Source of the DNA: Microvirga massiliensis
Lineage (GTDB): Bacteria > Pseudomonadota > Alphaproteobacteria > Rhizobiales > Beijerinckiaceae
Assembly (NCBI RefSeq): GCF_001006805.1
Contig: NZ_LN811352.1
Span: 169,434 to 233,433, forward strand
Length of the DNA stretch: 64,000 nucleotides
Direction: 5' to 3'
The notes under the pieces were generated by a model that was given only the letters and a program-made list of their open reading frames with translations, searched no databases and was not told the DNA's origin. A program made the position numbers and the translations under genes. Numbering within the stretch: the first letter of the stretch is position 1; each line of letters begins with the position of its first letter. Positions 29,033 through 38,812 of this stretch are shown here, one piece after another.

Positions 29033-31759
29033 TTGAGCAATCCGAACGATAATCGTCCTGGAGGTCCTTCGGGCGAACTTCCGGCGACCGACATCAAGCC
29101 GGTTTCCATCACCGAGGAGATGAAGCGCTCCTACCTCGATTACGCGATGAGCGTGATCGTGAGCCGTGCCCTGCCGGATGCCCGTGATGGATTGAAACCG
29201 GTTCATCGCCGCATCCTCTACTCGATGCACGAGAACAACTACACGCCCGATCGGAAATACGTGAAGTCCGCGCGCATCGTCGGTGACGTGATGGGTCAGT
29301 ATCACCCTCACGGCGACTCCGCGATCTACGATGCCCTCGTGCGCATGGCGCAGGACTTCTCCCTCCGGCTCATGCTGGTAGATGGGCAGGGGAACTTCGG
29401 ATCGATCGACGGCGATCCGCCGGCGGCCATGCGCTACACCGAGTCTCGCCTCGCGAAACCGGCCATGCCGCTTCTGGAGGACATCGACAAGGACACCGTC
29501 GATTTCACGCCGAACTACGACGAATCCAAGCACGAACCGGCCGTACTCCCGGCGCGCTATCCAAATCTCCTCGTGAACGGCGCCGGCGGCATCGCCGTCG
29601 GAATGGCGACGAACATGCCGCCACATAATCTCGGAGAAGTCATCGACGGCTGCATCGCCCTGATCGACAATCCGGAGATTACGACCGAAGAGCTCATCGA
29701 GTTCATTCCGGGCCCCGATTTCCCGACGGGCGGCTTGATTCTCGGGCGAGCCGGCGTGCGTCAGGCCTACGCCACCGGGCGCGGCTCGATCATCATGCGT
29801 GCCAAGAGCACGGTGGAGGAAGTTCGAAAGGAGAGGGAAGCAATCGTCTTCACCGAGATTCCCTATCAGGTGAACAAGGCTTCTTTGGTCGAAAGGATCG
29901 CAGAGCTCGTCCGCGAAAAGAAGATCGAAGGCATTTCCGATTTGCGCGACGAATCCGATCGGGATGGCATGCGGATCGTCGTGGAGTTGAAGCGCGACGC
30001 GATGGCCGAGGTCGTGCTGAATCAGCTCTACCGGTTCACGGCTCTGCAGCAATCGTTCGGCGCCAACATGGTGGCGTTGAACGGCGGCCGTCCCGAACAA
30101 ATGAACCTCAAGGACCTCCTGCACGCCTTCGTGGATTTCCGCGAAGAGGTGGTCTCCCGGCGAACGAAATATCTGCTCGCAAAAGCCCGCGAGCGGGCCC
30201 ATGTCCTGTGCGGTCTCGCGATCGCGGTCGCAAATATCGACGAGGTCATCCGCCTGATCCGTACGGCGCCCGATCCGAACGCGGCGCGCGAAGCCTTGAT
30301 GGCGCGCAATTGGCCAGCGCACGACATTGCTCCTTTGATCGCTCTCGTCGACGATCCGCGGCATCGTGTTGCTGAGGATTCGACGTATCGGCTCTCCGAA
30401 GCGCAGGCGCGGGCCATTCTGGACCTGCGGCTGCAACGCCTGACCGCTCTCGGCCGGGACGAGATCGGAGACGAGCTCAAGAAACTGGCGAGTGAAATCT
30501 CGGATTATCTCGATATTCTGCGCTCCCGTGAGCGGATCTTCGGGATCATCAAGCAGGAGCTTGCCGAAGTTCGAGAGGCCTTTGCAACGCCACGGCGTAC
30601 CCAGATCGTGGATTGGGATTCGGAGGTCGACGACGAGGACCTGATCCAGCGTGAGGACATGGTGATTACCGTGTCGCACGCGGGATACATCAAGCGCGTG
30701 CCGCTTTCGACTTATCGGGCGCAGCGTCGCGGCGGCAAAGGCCGCTCCGGCATGTCGACGCGGGACGAGGATTTCGTCACGCGGCTTTTCGTGGCCAGCA
30801 CCCACGCGCCGGTTCTGTTCTTCTCGTCCAAGGGCAAGGTCTACAAGGAGAAGGTCTGGCGGTTGCCGGTTGCCGCGCCGAGCGCGCGCGGCAAGGCGCT
30901 CGTCAACATGCTTCCGCTCGAAACGGACGAGCGCATCACCACGATCATGCCTCTCCCAGAGGACGAGTCGTCGTGGGACAGCCTCGATGTGATGTTCACC
31001 ACCTCGCGCGGCACTGTGCGGCGAAACAAGCTCTCGGACTTCGCGCAGGTGAACCGGGCCGGGAAGATAGCCATGAGGCTCGACGAGGGCGATACCATCG
31101 TCGGCGTGCAGATCTGCAGCGAAGGCGACGACGTCCTTCTGACGACTGCCAGGGGCCAAAGCATCCGCTTCCCCGTTCCGGACGTTCGGGTCTTCAAGGG
31201 CCGCGACTCGATGGGGGTCCGCGGGATCGCGCTCGCCGAGGGTGACAGCATCATCTCCATGGCCATTCTGCGCCACGTCGAAGCGACCAGCGAAGAGCGG
31301 ATCGGCTATCTGAAGATGCGCCGCGCAGTGATGGGTGAGCACAACGGCGATGCCTCGGAAGGTGAGGAGGAAGTGCCGGCCGCAGCGCTCTCCCAAGAGC
31401 GCTACGCACAAATGAGCGCCGAGGAGCAGTTCATCCTGACCTTGTCGGAGAATGGCTACGGCAAGCGCACTTCTTCGTACGAGTACCGGATCACCGGCCG
31501 AGGCGGCAAGGGCATCACAGCCATGGCAGTGAACAGCCGGAACGGAAACCTGGTGGCCTCGTTCCCGGTCGAGCACTCGGATCAGATCATGCTCGTCACC
31601 AATGGCGGCCAGCTCATCCGCGTGCCGGTCGATGGCATCCGGATCGCCGGCCGCTCGACTCAGGGCGTGATCGTCTTCGGTACCCGTGACGGTCAACGGG
31701 TCGTCTCGGTGGAGCACATCGAAGGCGAGGACGAAGCAGAGGAAGAGGGCGAGGAGTAG
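29033..31759 (+). CDS. gyrA: DNA gyrase subunit A
   Basis: Type II topoisomerase breakage-reunion subunit, 908 aa, with a TTG start at 29033. The catalytic Tyr135 is in [10 protein letters not shown]. The quinolone pocket retains Ser96 and Asp100 (GDSAIYD), matching E. coli Ser83 and Asp87, i.e. no classical resistance change. The GyrA box QRRGGKG is present at the start of the C-terminal beta-pinwheel. An alphaproteobacterial-type acidic insertion ([13 protein letters not shown] region) lies in the C-terminal domain, and the tail is Glu-rich. Confidence 0.98.
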   Translation: MSNPNDNRPGGPSGELPATDIKPVSITEEMKRSYLDYAMSVIVSRALPDARDGLKPVHRRILYSMHENNYTPDRKYVKSARIVGDVMGQYHPHGDSAIYDALVRMAQDFSLRLMLVDGQGNFGSIDGDPPAAMRYTESRLAKPAMPLLEDIDKDTVDFTPNYDESKHEPAVLPARYPNLLVNGAGGIAVGMATNMPPHNLGEVIDGCIALIDNPEITTEELIEFIPGPDFPTGGLILGRAGVRQAYATGRGSIIMRAKSTVEEVRKEREAIVFTEIPYQVNKASLVERIAELVREKKIEGISDLRDESDRDGMRIVVELKRDAMAEVVLNQLYRFTALQQSFGANMVALNGGRPEQMNLKDLLHAFVDFREEVVSRRTKYLLAKARERAHVLCGLAIAVANIDEVIRLIRTAPDPNAAREALMARNWPAHDIAPLIALVDDPRHRVAEDSTYRLSEAQARAILDLRLQRLTALGRDEIGDELKKLASEISDYLDILRSRERIFGIIKQELAEVREAFATPRRTQIVDWDSEVDDEDLIQREDMVITVSHAGYIKRVPLSTYRAQRRGGKGRSGMSTRDEDFVTRLFVASTHAPVLFFSSKGKVYKEKVWRLPVAAPSARGKALVNMLPLETDERITTIMPLPEDESSWDSLDVMFTTSRGTVRRNKLSDFAQVNRAGKIAMRLDEGDTIVGVQICSEGDDVLLTTARGQSIRFPVPDVRVFKGRDSMGVRGIALAEGDSIISMAILRHVEATSEERIGYLKMRRAVMGEHNGDASEGEEEVPAAALSQERYAQMSAEEQFILTLSENGYGKRTSSYEYRITGRGGKGITAMAVNSRNGNLVASFPVEHSDQIMLVTNGGQLIRVPVDGIRIAGRSTQGVIVFGTRDGQRVVSVEHIEGEDEAEEEGEE

Positions 31760-31817
31760 GTCCTCTCTCGGAGGCGCGCCGGGCGTTGCGGCCCGGTGTG
31801 TCCCGCGCTAAGCGGGG

Positions 31818-32321
31818 ATGATGACCCGCACGGCTCTTTACACCGGCAGCTTCGATCCTGTGACGAACGGGCACCTCGACGTCGTCAGGCATGCCTGCCG
31901 CTTCGTCGACCGGCTCGTGATCGCAATCGGCGTTCATCCCGCCAAGGCTCCGATCTTCACGGCGCAGGAGCGCTCCGAGATGCTCGAAGCCGTGTGCGGC
32001 CCGATCGCGCAGGAAGAGGGAACGGAACTCCTGGTCGTGACGTTCGACGACTTGGCGGTCCAGGCGGCACGCCGGCATGGCGCTACCATTGTGATCCGCG
32101 GTCTGCGTGACGGCACCGACTTCGACTACGAGATGCAGATGGCAGCCATGAACCAGACCATGGCTCCCGAGGTCCAGACGGTCTTTCTGCCGGCCTCGCC
32201 CCTCGTTCGCCCCATCACGGCCACGCTCGTCCGTCAGGTGGCTGCGATGGGCGGAGACATTTCGAGCTTCGTACCGGCCCACGTGGCCGAGCTGCTGAGC
32301 CGCAAGTTCCGCCCGAACTGA
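31818..32321 (+). CDS. coaD: pantetheine-phosphate adenylyltransferase
   Basis: Penultimate step of coenzyme A synthesis. It is 167 aa. The nucleotidyltransferase motif [15 protein letters not shown] is at the N-terminus, and the second conserved region reads [10 protein letters not shown], where ISSTLVR is more usual. It lies between gyrA and a cyclophilin gene. A second ATG directly after the first gives a one-residue shorter alternative. Confidence 0.96.
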   Translation: MMTRTALYTGSFDPVTNGHLDVVRHACRFVDRLVIAIGVHPAKAPIFTAQERSEMLEAVCGPIAQEEGTELLVVTFDDLAVQAARRHGATIVIRGLRDGTDFDYEMQMAAMNQTMAPEVQTVFLPASPLVRPITATLVRQVAAMGGDISSFVPAHVAELLSRKFRPN

Positions 32322-32341
32322 AGCTTCCCCGGGAGACTTTG

Positions 32342-32893
32342 ATGAGACGGTTACTCACCGCCGTTGTGCTCGCTGCCAGCCTTGTGGCACCAGCCCTGGC
32401 TCAGCAGAGCACGGCCGATCCGAAGAACACGATCTACCTCGATACGAAGGACGGACGCGTCACGATTCGCCTGAGACCCGACCTTGCCCCACGCCACGTC
32501 GAGCAGATCAAGACACTGACGAAGCGTGGCTTTTATGACGGCGTCCCGTTTCATCGGGTCATAGACGGCTTCATGGCCCAGACGGGGGACCCGACCGGAA
32601 CGGGGATGGGGAAGTCCGATCTCCCGAATATCCCCGCAGAGTTCACGAAGACGCCCTATAAGCCCGGAACCGTGGGGATGGCGCGGTCTGCAAACCCGGA
32701 CTCCGCCAACAGCCAGTTCTTCATCTGTTACGAGGGCTGCGGACCCCTGACCGGTCAATATACGGTCGTCGGGGAGGTGGTCTCCGGAATGGATGCCGTC
32801 CGGAAGATCAAGAAGGGTGACCGGAACGCCAACGGAACGGTCGAAAACCCGGATAAGATCGTTCGTATGCAGCTCGCGGAGGATGCCCGCTGA
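32342..32893 (+). CDS. ppiA: peptidyl-prolyl cis-trans isomerase, exported cyclophilin
   Basis: Periplasmic protein-folding enzyme of 183 aa. The signal peptide MRRLLTAVVLAASLVAPALA is clear, with cleavage before QQ. The cyclophilin core has FHRVIDGFMAQTGDPTGTG and SANSQFFICYEGC. The ATG at 32342 directly follows a TTG that is also in frame. The next gene probably starts inside this stop codon (see the following entry). Confidence 0.94.
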   Translation: MRRLLTAVVLAASLVAPALAQQSTADPKNTIYLDTKDGRVTIRLRPDLAPRHVEQIKTLTKRGFYDGVPFHRVIDGFMAQTGDPTGTGMGKSDLPNIPAEFTKTPYKPGTVGMARSANPDSANSQFFICYEGCGPLTGQYTVVGEVVSGMDAVRKIKKGDRNANGTVENPDKIVRMQLAEDAR

Positions 32894-33396
32894 AGATCCC
32901 TCACGGAATCCGCCTGGTTGCCTTCGCTGCAACTGTCCTGGTCGCCAGCCCACAGGGTAGCGGGGCGGTGCCGGGGCCCGACGCCGCACTCACGCCCCCG
33001 GATGGTTCCGGAGCGCGCAAGGCGCTGTCGCCGGATCGGGAGCACTTCGATGGGATCGTGCGGTCCTCCGCAGAACCGCGGCAGATTTCCCGAATCGAGC
33101 GCCTCGGCGAAATCCACGAGGCAATACGCAAATGCTGGCGGCTCCCGACTGGAGCCGGACCGAGCGGGCAGCAGGTCACGGTTCGCCTCAGCCTCCGGCG
33201 AGACGGGCAAGTGATCGGGCGTCCTGCCATTACCTTTGCACGGCTCAGCCCCGACAGGGATGAGCGCGAGCGATTCACCCGCTCGGTGACACAGGCACTT
33301 GAGCGCTGCACTCCGCTTCCCTTGAGTGCTTCCCTGGGTGCGGCCATTGCCGGCCGCCCCTTCACGTTCCGCTTTGTCGACGACAGGCCAATCTGA
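32890..33396 (+). CDS. exported TonB/TolA C-terminal-like protein with probable CTG start
   Basis: A 168-codon frame lies between two cyclophilin genes. Starting at CTG 32890, which overlaps the upstream TGA as CTGA, it gives a signal peptide (KIPHGIRLVAFAATVLVAS). A GGAGG site ends seven bases before the CTG. The next in-frame start (GTG 32968) would lose the leader and has no ribosome site. The body IHEAIRKCWRLP followed by VTVRLSLRRDGQV resembles the TonB/TolA C-terminal fold. Function unknown; it probably acts in the periplasm. Confidence 0.65.
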   Translation: MKIPHGIRLVAFAATVLVASPQGSGAVPGPDAALTPPDGSGARKALSPDREHFDGIVRSSAEPRQISRIERLGEIHEAIRKCWRLPTGAGPSGQQVTVRLSLRRDGQVIGRPAITFARLSPDRDERERFTRSVTQALERCTPLPLSASLGAAIAGRPFTFRFVDDRPI

Positions 33397-33407
33397 AAGG
33401 AAACAGC

Positions 33408-33872
33408 ATGGCTGAACAGGACAAGCTCATTCTCGAAACCACGAAAGGCCGCGTTGTCATCGAGTTGCGGCCCGATCTTGCTCCCAAGCATGTCGAGCGG
33501 ATCACGACGCTCGCCAATCGCGGCTTCTACGACGGGGTGGCATTCCACCGCGTGATCGACGGGTTCATGGCCCAGACCGGATGCCCGCAAGGCACCGGAA
33601 CGGGCGGGTCCGACCTGCCAGACCTCCAGGCCGAGTTCAATGCGGAGCCCCATGTCCGCGGCGTCTGCTCGATGGCCCGGACGAACTATCCGCATTCCGC
33701 CAATTCACAGTTCTTCATCTGCTTCGACGACGCCCGCTTCCTCGACAAGCAATACACCGTCTGGGGGAAGGTGATCGAGGGAATGGAGAACGTCGACAAG
33801 ATCAAGCGTGGGGAGCCGGTCCGTGATCCCGACCGGATTGTTTCAGCCCGCGTGACCGGCGACGCGTCCTGA
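33408..33872 (+). CDS. ppiB: peptidyl-prolyl cis-trans isomerase, cytoplasmic cyclophilin
   Basis: A 154-aa cyclophilin without a signal peptide. The catalytic core FHRVIDGFMAQTG with its active-site Arg and the SANSQFFICFDD block are present. It is closely similar to the exported copy 500 bases upstream, so the pair probably arose by duplication. A GGAAAC-type ribosome site precedes the ATG. Confidence 0.95.
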   Translation: MAEQDKLILETTKGRVVIELRPDLAPKHVERITTLANRGFYDGVAFHRVIDGFMAQTGCPQGTGTGGSDLPDLQAEFNAEPHVRGVCSMARTNYPHSANSQFFICFDDARFLDKQYTVWGKVIEGMENVDKIKRGEPVRDPDRIVSARVTGDAS

Positions 33873-33944
33873 TCGTCCGCCCGACCGTTTGAACGAAAGC
33901 CGTACCTTCGCAGTTAACCCGGCGCAACCACCCGGGAGAGTGCG

Positions 33945-34205
33945 ATGGAAGGTGTTGGGTTTCTGGCGATGCTGGTCATCGGTGCCTTGGCGGGCTGGAT
34001 CGCCGAGCGGTTCACGCGCTCGGATCACGGGCTGCTGACGAACATCATCATCGGCATCGCCGGAGCATTCCTCGGCGGCTTTCTCGCCAGCATGGTTGGT
34101 ATCTCCGTCCGCGGGTTCTGGGGAACGCTGATCGCCGCAATCTTCGGAGCGACGATTCTCATCGTGATCTTCCGGGCCCTGACGGGGCGGCATGCCTCTT
34201 CCTGA
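33945..34205 (+). CDS. GlsB/YeaQ/YmgE family membrane protein
   Basis: An 86-aa protein with three hydrophobic helices and the Gly-rich family motifs GALAGWIAERF, IIIGIAGAFLGGFLA and LIAAIFGATILIVIF. Family members are small stress-induced inner-membrane proteins of unclear function. It stands between ppiB and lipA. Confidence 0.88.
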   Translation: MEGVGFLAMLVIGALAGWIAERFTRSDHGLLTNIIIGIAGAFLGGFLASMVGISVRGFWGTLIAAIFGATILIVIFRALTGRHASS

Positions 34206-34222
34206 GAGAATGCGACTCGATC

Positions 34223-34250
34223 GGGCCGGCCGTTTGCGCTGCCGGCCCGT
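34223..34250 (+). terminator. hairpin after the GlsB-family gene
   Basis: A perfect 9-bp stem cgggccggc/gccggcccg with a 10-base loop lies 18 bases after the stop, followed by TTGCACTT. Plausible terminator. Confidence 0.6.
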
Positions 34251-34305
34251 TGCACTTAAGTCAGGCCCGGAGCGGCGAGCTATCCCGCTCCAGGGATGAT
34301 CTCGC

Positions 34306-35259
34306 ATGTCCGTTGTAATCGACCTCCTAAACCAGGACCGCCGGCCCCGTCACCCGGAAAAGGCGCACCGTCCGGATCAGCCCCTGCAGCGCAAGCCGGA
34401 TTGGATCCGCGTCAAGGCGCCAGGCTCCGCCCGCTGGGCCGAGACGAACCGCATCGTTCGCGACAACAACCTCGTGACCGTCTGCGAGGAAGCCGGCTGC
34501 CCCAACATCGGAGAGTGCTGGGAGAAAAAGCACGCCACCTTCATGATCATGGGGGACACGTGCACGCGCGCCTGCGCCTTCTGCAACGTCAAAACCGGAC
34601 TTCCGCAAGCGCTCGATCCGGACGAGCCCGCAAAGGTAGCGGACGCGGTTGCGAAGCTCGGCCTCCAGCACGTCGTGATCACGTCGGTCGACCGTGACGA
34701 CCTGGCGGATGGAGGTGCTGCCCATTTTGCGGCTGTGATCGAGGCGATCCGCTCTCGTTCGCCGGAGACCACGATCGAGGTGCTGACGCCCGACTTCCTG
34801 AGAAAGGATGGAGCGCTCGAGATCGTCGTCGCCGCTCGCCCCGACGTCTTCAACCACAATCTGGAAACGGTGCCGTCGCGCTATCTCACGGTGAGGCCCG
34901 GTGCGCGGTATTTCCATTCGGTCAGGCTGCTACAGCGCGTCAAGGAACTCGACAACTCGATCTTCACAAAGTCCGGGATCATGGTTGGGCTCGGCGAAGA
35001 GCGAAACGAGATTCTCCAGCTCATGGACGACCTTAGGTCTGCGGATGTCGATTTCCTGACGATCGGGCAGTATCTGCAGCCGACGCGAAAGCATCATCCG
35101 GTGGTTCGTTTTGTCACGCCGGATGAGTTCAAGGGCCTCGAAACCACGGCTTACGCAAAGGGGTTCCTTCTCGTATCCGCAACACCGCTTACGCGGTCCT
35201 CGCATCACGCGGGCGAAGATTTCGCGAGATTGAAGGCTGCCCGGCTCGAGAAACGTTGA
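34306..35259 (+). CDS. lipA: lipoyl synthase
   Basis: Radical-SAM enzyme that inserts sulfur into octanoyl chains to make lipoate. It is 317 aa. It has both cysteine sets: [12 protein letters not shown] for the auxiliary cluster and CTRACAFC for the SAM cluster. The C-terminal [11 protein letters not shown]er ligand block is also present. coq10 starts 12 bases after its stop. Confidence 0.98.
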   Translation: MSVVIDLLNQDRRPRHPEKAHRPDQPLQRKPDWIRVKAPGSARWAETNRIVRDNNLVTVCEEAGCPNIGECWEKKHATFMIMGDTCTRACAFCNVKTGLPQALDPDEPAKVADAVAKLGLQHVVITSVDRDDLADGGAAHFAAVIEAIRSRSPETTIEVLTPDFLRKDGALEIVVAARPDVFNHNLETVPSRYLTVRPGARYFHSVRLLQRVKELDNSIFTKSGIMVGLGEERNEILQLMDDLRSADVDFLTIGQYLQPTRKHHPVVRFVTPDEFKGLETTAYAKGFLLVSATPLTRSSHHAGEDFARLKAARLEKR

Positions 35260-35271
35260 CAGCGATCATCA

Positions 35272-35730
35272 ATGCCGACCTTTCACTCGACCAGGCCGGT
35301 TCGCTACAGCGCGGACCAAATGTTCGACCTCGTGGCGGATGTCGAGCGGTATCCTGAATTCGTGCCGCTGTGCGAAGAGCTGCGGGTGCTGCGGCGCATC
35401 AGAGCCGACGACGGCACGGAAACGCTGATCGCTTCCATGCGCGTCGGCTACAAGGCGATCAACGAGACCTTCACGAGTCGCGTGACGCTCGATCGCGAGC
35501 ACCAGCAGATCCTGGTCGAATATGTGGACGGGCCGTTCAGGTTTCTCGAGAACCGCTGGACCTTCCGGCCGCAGGCGAACGGATCGGATGTGGAGTTTTA
35601 TATTCGCTACGAGTTCAAGAGCATCCTTCTGGGACGCCTGATGGGTTCGGTGTTCGACAAGGCTTTCCGGAAATTCTCGCAGGCTTTCGAGGAGCGTGCG
35701 CGACAGGTCTATGGAGCCGTGCCGGCCTAG
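35272..35730 (+). CDS. type II toxin-antitoxin RatA / Coq10-like START domain protein
   Basis: A 152-aa polyketide-cyclase/START-fold protein with the family start STRPVRYSADQMFDLVADVE and the FLENRWTFRP block. Alphaproteobacterial members next to lipA are usually taken as Coq10-like ubiquinone-binding proteins that aid respiration. The RatA name refers to an E. coli relative proposed to affect ribosome association. The lipA context favours the quinone role. Confidence 0.88.
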   Translation: MPTFHSTRPVRYSADQMFDLVADVERYPEFVPLCEELRVLRRIRADDGTETLIASMRVGYKAINETFTSRVTLDREHQQILVEYVDGPFRFLENRWTFRPQANGSDVEFYIRYEFKSILLGRLMGSVFDKAFRKFSQAFEERARQVYGAVPA

Positions 35731-35834
35731 GGCATCGTGCGGAAAAGTGGGTCCACTTTTCTGCGGCGAACGATGTGCCGCTCAAGGATTAAAGCATCGG
35801 ACCCCAAAGTGGATTCCACTTTGGGGTCCGATGC
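35731..35834. repeat. double extragenic palindrome
   Basis: Two adjacent imperfect copies of one palindromic unit lie directly after the coq10 stop. The second has perfect 20-bp arms (35794-35813 and 35815-35834) separated by one base, with the core aaagtgga/tccacttt. The first (about 35732-35775) shares the catcg...aagtgg...ccactt...cgatg scheme but is less perfect. The position between convergent genes suits a REP-like element that could also act as a bidirectional terminator. Confidence 0.85.
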
Positions 35835-35872
35835 TATTGGCCTGATGATGCGCACCGCAACTTGACCGGTCG

Positions 35873-36361
35873 CTACTCGATGGCTGCTTCAAACAGAGAG
35901 AGCGCCATCTCGGCGGCGGCGAGGCGAACCCGGGTTCGATCCAGCCCCGTAAAGGTCCGTGCACAGTGGCTGGCAGGCCGCCCGCGTCGCGCGAGACCGA
36001 AATGGACGAGCCCGACAGGCTTGCCGGGCGTCGCGCCGCCCGGTCCGGCGATCCCGGTGATCGAGACAGCGACATCGGCTCGGGAATGGGCGAGGGCGCC
36101 TTCAGCCATTGCCAGGGCGACCTCCTCGCTGACGGCACCGTGCCTTGCGATGAGCGCAGGGTCGACTCCGAGCAGCTCCGTCTTCGCCTCATTCGAGTAG
36201 GTCACGAATCCGCGTTCGACGACAGCCGAAGAACCGGGTATCTCGGTCAGCAGGGCAGCGACGAGGCCGCCGGTGCATGACTCGGCCGTAGCGATCCGCA
36301 GGCCCCGCTCGGCGTAGCGGGCGATCAGGGCAGCGGTCCGCTCGCCGAAGAGTTCCGTCAT
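35873..36361 (-). CDS. CinA C-terminal family nicotinamide-nucleotide amidase (PncC-like)
   Basis: A 162-aa stand-alone amidase domain that converts NMN to nicotinic acid mononucleotide. The family blocks are [21 protein letters not shown] with the catalytic Ser, and [21 protein letters not shown]. It starts within the last four bases of ispDF (ATGA overlap), so the two are co-translated. Confidence 0.93.
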   Translation of the reverse strand: MTELFGERTAALIARYAERGLRIATAESCTGGLVAALLTEIPGSSAVVERGFVTYSNEAKTELLGVDPALIARHGAVSEEVALAMAEGALAHSRADVAVSITGIAGPGGATPGKPVGLVHFGLARRGRPASHCARTFTGLDRTRVRLAAAEMALSLFEAAIE

Positions 36362-37548
36362 GTGCCGACCTCCGGGAGCCGAATGGTTGCAGCCGCCTGG
36401 GCGGCCAAGCCTTCTCTCCGACCGGTAAAGCCGAGGCGCTCGGTCGTCGTCGCCTTGAGGGACACGCTCCCGATGCCGATTCCGACGATCTCCGCAATTC
36501 GCGTCCGCATCGCCTCACGATACGGCCCGAGGCGCGGCGTTTCGCAGAGGATCGTAGCGTCCAGATGATCGATGAGCCCGCCGCGGGTCCGCACGCGCTC
36601 GGCGGCAAATGCCAGAAAGCGATCCGAGGATGCGCCGCGCCATTGCGGATCGCTCGGCGGGAAATGCACACCGATATCTCCCTCGGCGAGAGCGCCAAGG
36701 AGGGCGTCGGTCAGGGCATGGAGCACCACGTCCCCGTCGGAATGGGCGGCAACCCCCTGGTCGTGGGGAATCTTGACCCCTCCCAGCCAGATATGGTCGC
36801 CGGGCGCAAAAGCATGAACGTCGAAACCCGTTCCCAATCGCACGGCAAGACGCGTGCGATCGCTGTTCAGGCGCTGCTCGGCCTGTTCGAAATCTTCCAT
36901 TCTCGTGAGCTTCACGTTGGACGGATCTCCCTCGAACACGCTCACGGCCAGACCGGCCCACTCTGCGAGGGCGCCATCGTCACTGAAGTCCTCTCGGCCT
37001 TCCTGAAGTGCCCTCCGGTGGACAGCCAGAAGCTCATCGAATCGGAACGCCTGCGGAGTCTGGACGGCGCGCAGACGGGACCGATCGGGTGTCGCAACAA
37101 CCGTGCCTTCCTCGTCCACGAGCTTGACCGTATCCACGACGGAAATCCCCGGGATCGCGGCCCCACTGCGGAGGCCCTCTCGGATCGCCAGATCGATCTG
37201 CTCACTGCTGACGAACGGTCTGGCGGCATCGTGAACGAGAACGAGGTCGGGAGCCTGCTCCCGAAGCGCCTCGAGTCCATTCCGGACGGAAATCTGCCGG
37301 GTTCGGCCTCCACCGGGAACGACGAGCAGCTTTGGATTTCCGAGATGCCCGCGGGCTGTCTCCTCGAGCAATGAACGATCGTCCGGGTGGATGACCACCA
37401 CGACCCGGTCGATCTGCGGGTGCGACAGAAAGCGGGCGAGCACGCGTGAGATGATCGCCTGCCCGCCGAGCGCACGAAACTGCTTGGGAAGCTCCCCGCC
37501 GGCACGTATGCCTCGTCCGGCAGCGACAATGACCGCGGCAATACCCAT
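36358..37548 (-). CDS. ispDF: bifunctional MEP pathway enzyme IspD/IspF
   Basis: A 396-aa fusion. The N-terminal half (about 1-225) is 2-C-methyl-D-erythritol 4-phosphate cytidylyltransferase ([25 protein letters not shown]). The C-terminal half (about 235-396) is 2-C-methyl-D-erythritol 2,4-cyclodiphosphate synthase (GTGFDVHAF with metal ligands, [19 protein letters not shown]). The fusion is typical of Alphaproteobacteria. The start at 37548 (MGIAAVIV) is preferred over an ATG nine codons upstream. Confidence 0.96.
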   Translation of the reverse strand: MGIAAVIVAAGRGIRAGGELPKQFRALGGQAIISRVLARFLSHPQIDRVVVVIHPDDRSLLEETARGHLGNPKLLVVPGGGRTRQISVRNGLEALREQAPDLVLVHDAARPFVSSEQIDLAIREGLRSGAAIPGISVVDTVKLVDEEGTVVATPDRSRLRAVQTPQAFRFDELLAVHRRALQEGREDFSDDGALAEWAGLAVSVFEGDPSNVKLTRMEDFEQAEQRLNSDRTRLAVRLGTGFDVHAFAPGDHIWLGGVKIPHDQGVAAHSDGDVVLHALTDALLGALAEGDIGVHFPPSDPQWRGASSDRFLAFAAERVRTRGGLIDHLDATILCETPRLGPYREAMRTRIAEIVGIGIGSVSLKATTTERLGFTGRREGLAAQAAATIRLPEVGT

Positions 37549-37668
37549 GGGAACGTGCCTGTATCCTGCCGCCACCTCTGAGGGAAGCCAGCCTTTTTGC
37601 TGTCATGCGCCATCACCGGCTGGAATGCTCCTTGCGCCCTGGGCCATTTTGATGATTCTGTAGGCACG

Positions 37669-38688
37669 ATGCGAATTGATGAAAAAATAGGCAGCGCCAC
37701 TTGGCACGCCGGCGCTCTGCCGGTCTCCGTTCCAGCCGTCCTCGCTCCACTCTCGGGCGTTACCGACGCGGTATTCCGCAGGATCGCACGACGCTTCGGG
37801 GCAGGGCTCGTGGTCTCGGAGATGGTCGCCTCGGACGAACTGGTCCGAGGCTCTCCGGAAGCTCGTATGCGTGCGGAAGGCTCGGGCATCGAGCCGCATG
37901 TGATCCAGCTGGCAGGATGCGATCCCCGCTGGATGAGCGAGGCCACCCGTGTCGCGGAGAGTGCTGGCGCCCAGATCATCGACATCAATATGGGCTGCCC
38001 GGCAAAACGGGTCATAGGCGGCTATGCAGGATCCGCCTTGATGCGGGATTTGGACCATGCGGCGCGCCTAATTGAAGCAACGGTCGCGGCGGCGACGGTC
38101 CCGGTCACTGTGAAGATGCGCCTCGGCTGGGATGAGGCCTCGATCAACGCTCCGGAGCTTGCGCGGCGGGCCGAGGCACTCGGGGTCCAGGCGCTGACGG
38201 TCCATGGACGCACACGCCAGCAATTCTACAAGGGCAGGGCGGATTGGAGCGCCATCCGCGCTGTCGTCGATGCCGTCGACCTCCCGGTCGTCGCGAATGG
38301 CGACATCGACTCGGAGGCGCAGGCGCTGGCCTGCCTGCATGCATCCCGAGCTACGGCCGTCATGATCGGTCGCGCAGCGCTCGGGCGTCCATGGATCGTC
38401 GGTCGAGTGGGCTCCGCTCTCGCGGGCCGTCCCGCCCGTGATCCCGCACCGGAAGCAAAGACCGCGGCGATCCTCGAACACTATGAGGGCCTGTTGTCCC
38501 TCTATGGCCGGGAGATGGGCGTCCGCCATGCCCGCAAGCATCTTGCAGCATATGCCGATGAGGCCCTCGGCCAGGGCTTTTCCATCAGCCCGGGGGAGCG
38601 ACGCGAACTCGTGACGTCGGACGATCCCGCAGCAGTCGCAAGGATCCTCGGGCGGCTTTATGGCGAGCCCGTCCGGGAGGCGGCATGA
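37669..38688 (+). CDS. dusB: tRNA dihydrouridine synthase (NifR3-type)
   Basis: FMN-dependent tRNA modification enzyme of 339 aa. It has the APLSGVTDAVFRRIARRFG start block, the catalytic Cys in INMGCPAKRVIGGYAGSAL, and VHGRTRQQFYKG. The ATG at 37669 is preferred over upstream codons. In this order it is historically called nifR3 and precedes ntrBC in Alphaproteobacteria. Confidence 0.95.
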   Translation: MRIDEKIGSATWHAGALPVSVPAVLAPLSGVTDAVFRRIARRFGAGLVVSEMVASDELVRGSPEARMRAEGSGIEPHVIQLAGCDPRWMSEATRVAESAGAQIIDINMGCPAKRVIGGYAGSALMRDLDHAARLIEATVAAATVPVTVKMRLGWDEASINAPELARRAEALGVQALTVHGRTRQQFYKGRADWSAIRAVVDAVDLPVVANGDIDSEAQALACLHASRATAVMIGRAALGRPWIVGRVGSALAGRPARDPAPEAKTAAILEHYEGLLSLYGREMGVRHARKHLAAYADEALGQGFSISPGERRELVTSDDPAAVARILGRLYGEPVREAA

Positions 38689-38812
38689 CGGCCTTGGGAA
38701 GAAAGCGGCGCCTTCGATCGCATTATGCCGGCGGAATCGAACCGGAGCGGTGGTCGGAGGTGCGTGACCCCGGGCCCGAGTGGCCCCGTGACTACGCTCG
38801 CGGAGCAGTCCT

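Noticed and set aside
28745..31717. A 990-codon open frame on the minus strand opposite gyrA
   Set aside because: It is the antisense of gyrA: GC-rich codon bias keeps that frame open. It has no domain pattern, and gyrA itself is unmistakable.
35731..35834. CRISPR repeat or transposon end
   Set aside because: Only two adjacent palindromic units, no spacers, no transposase or target duplication visible; better explained as REP-like repeats.
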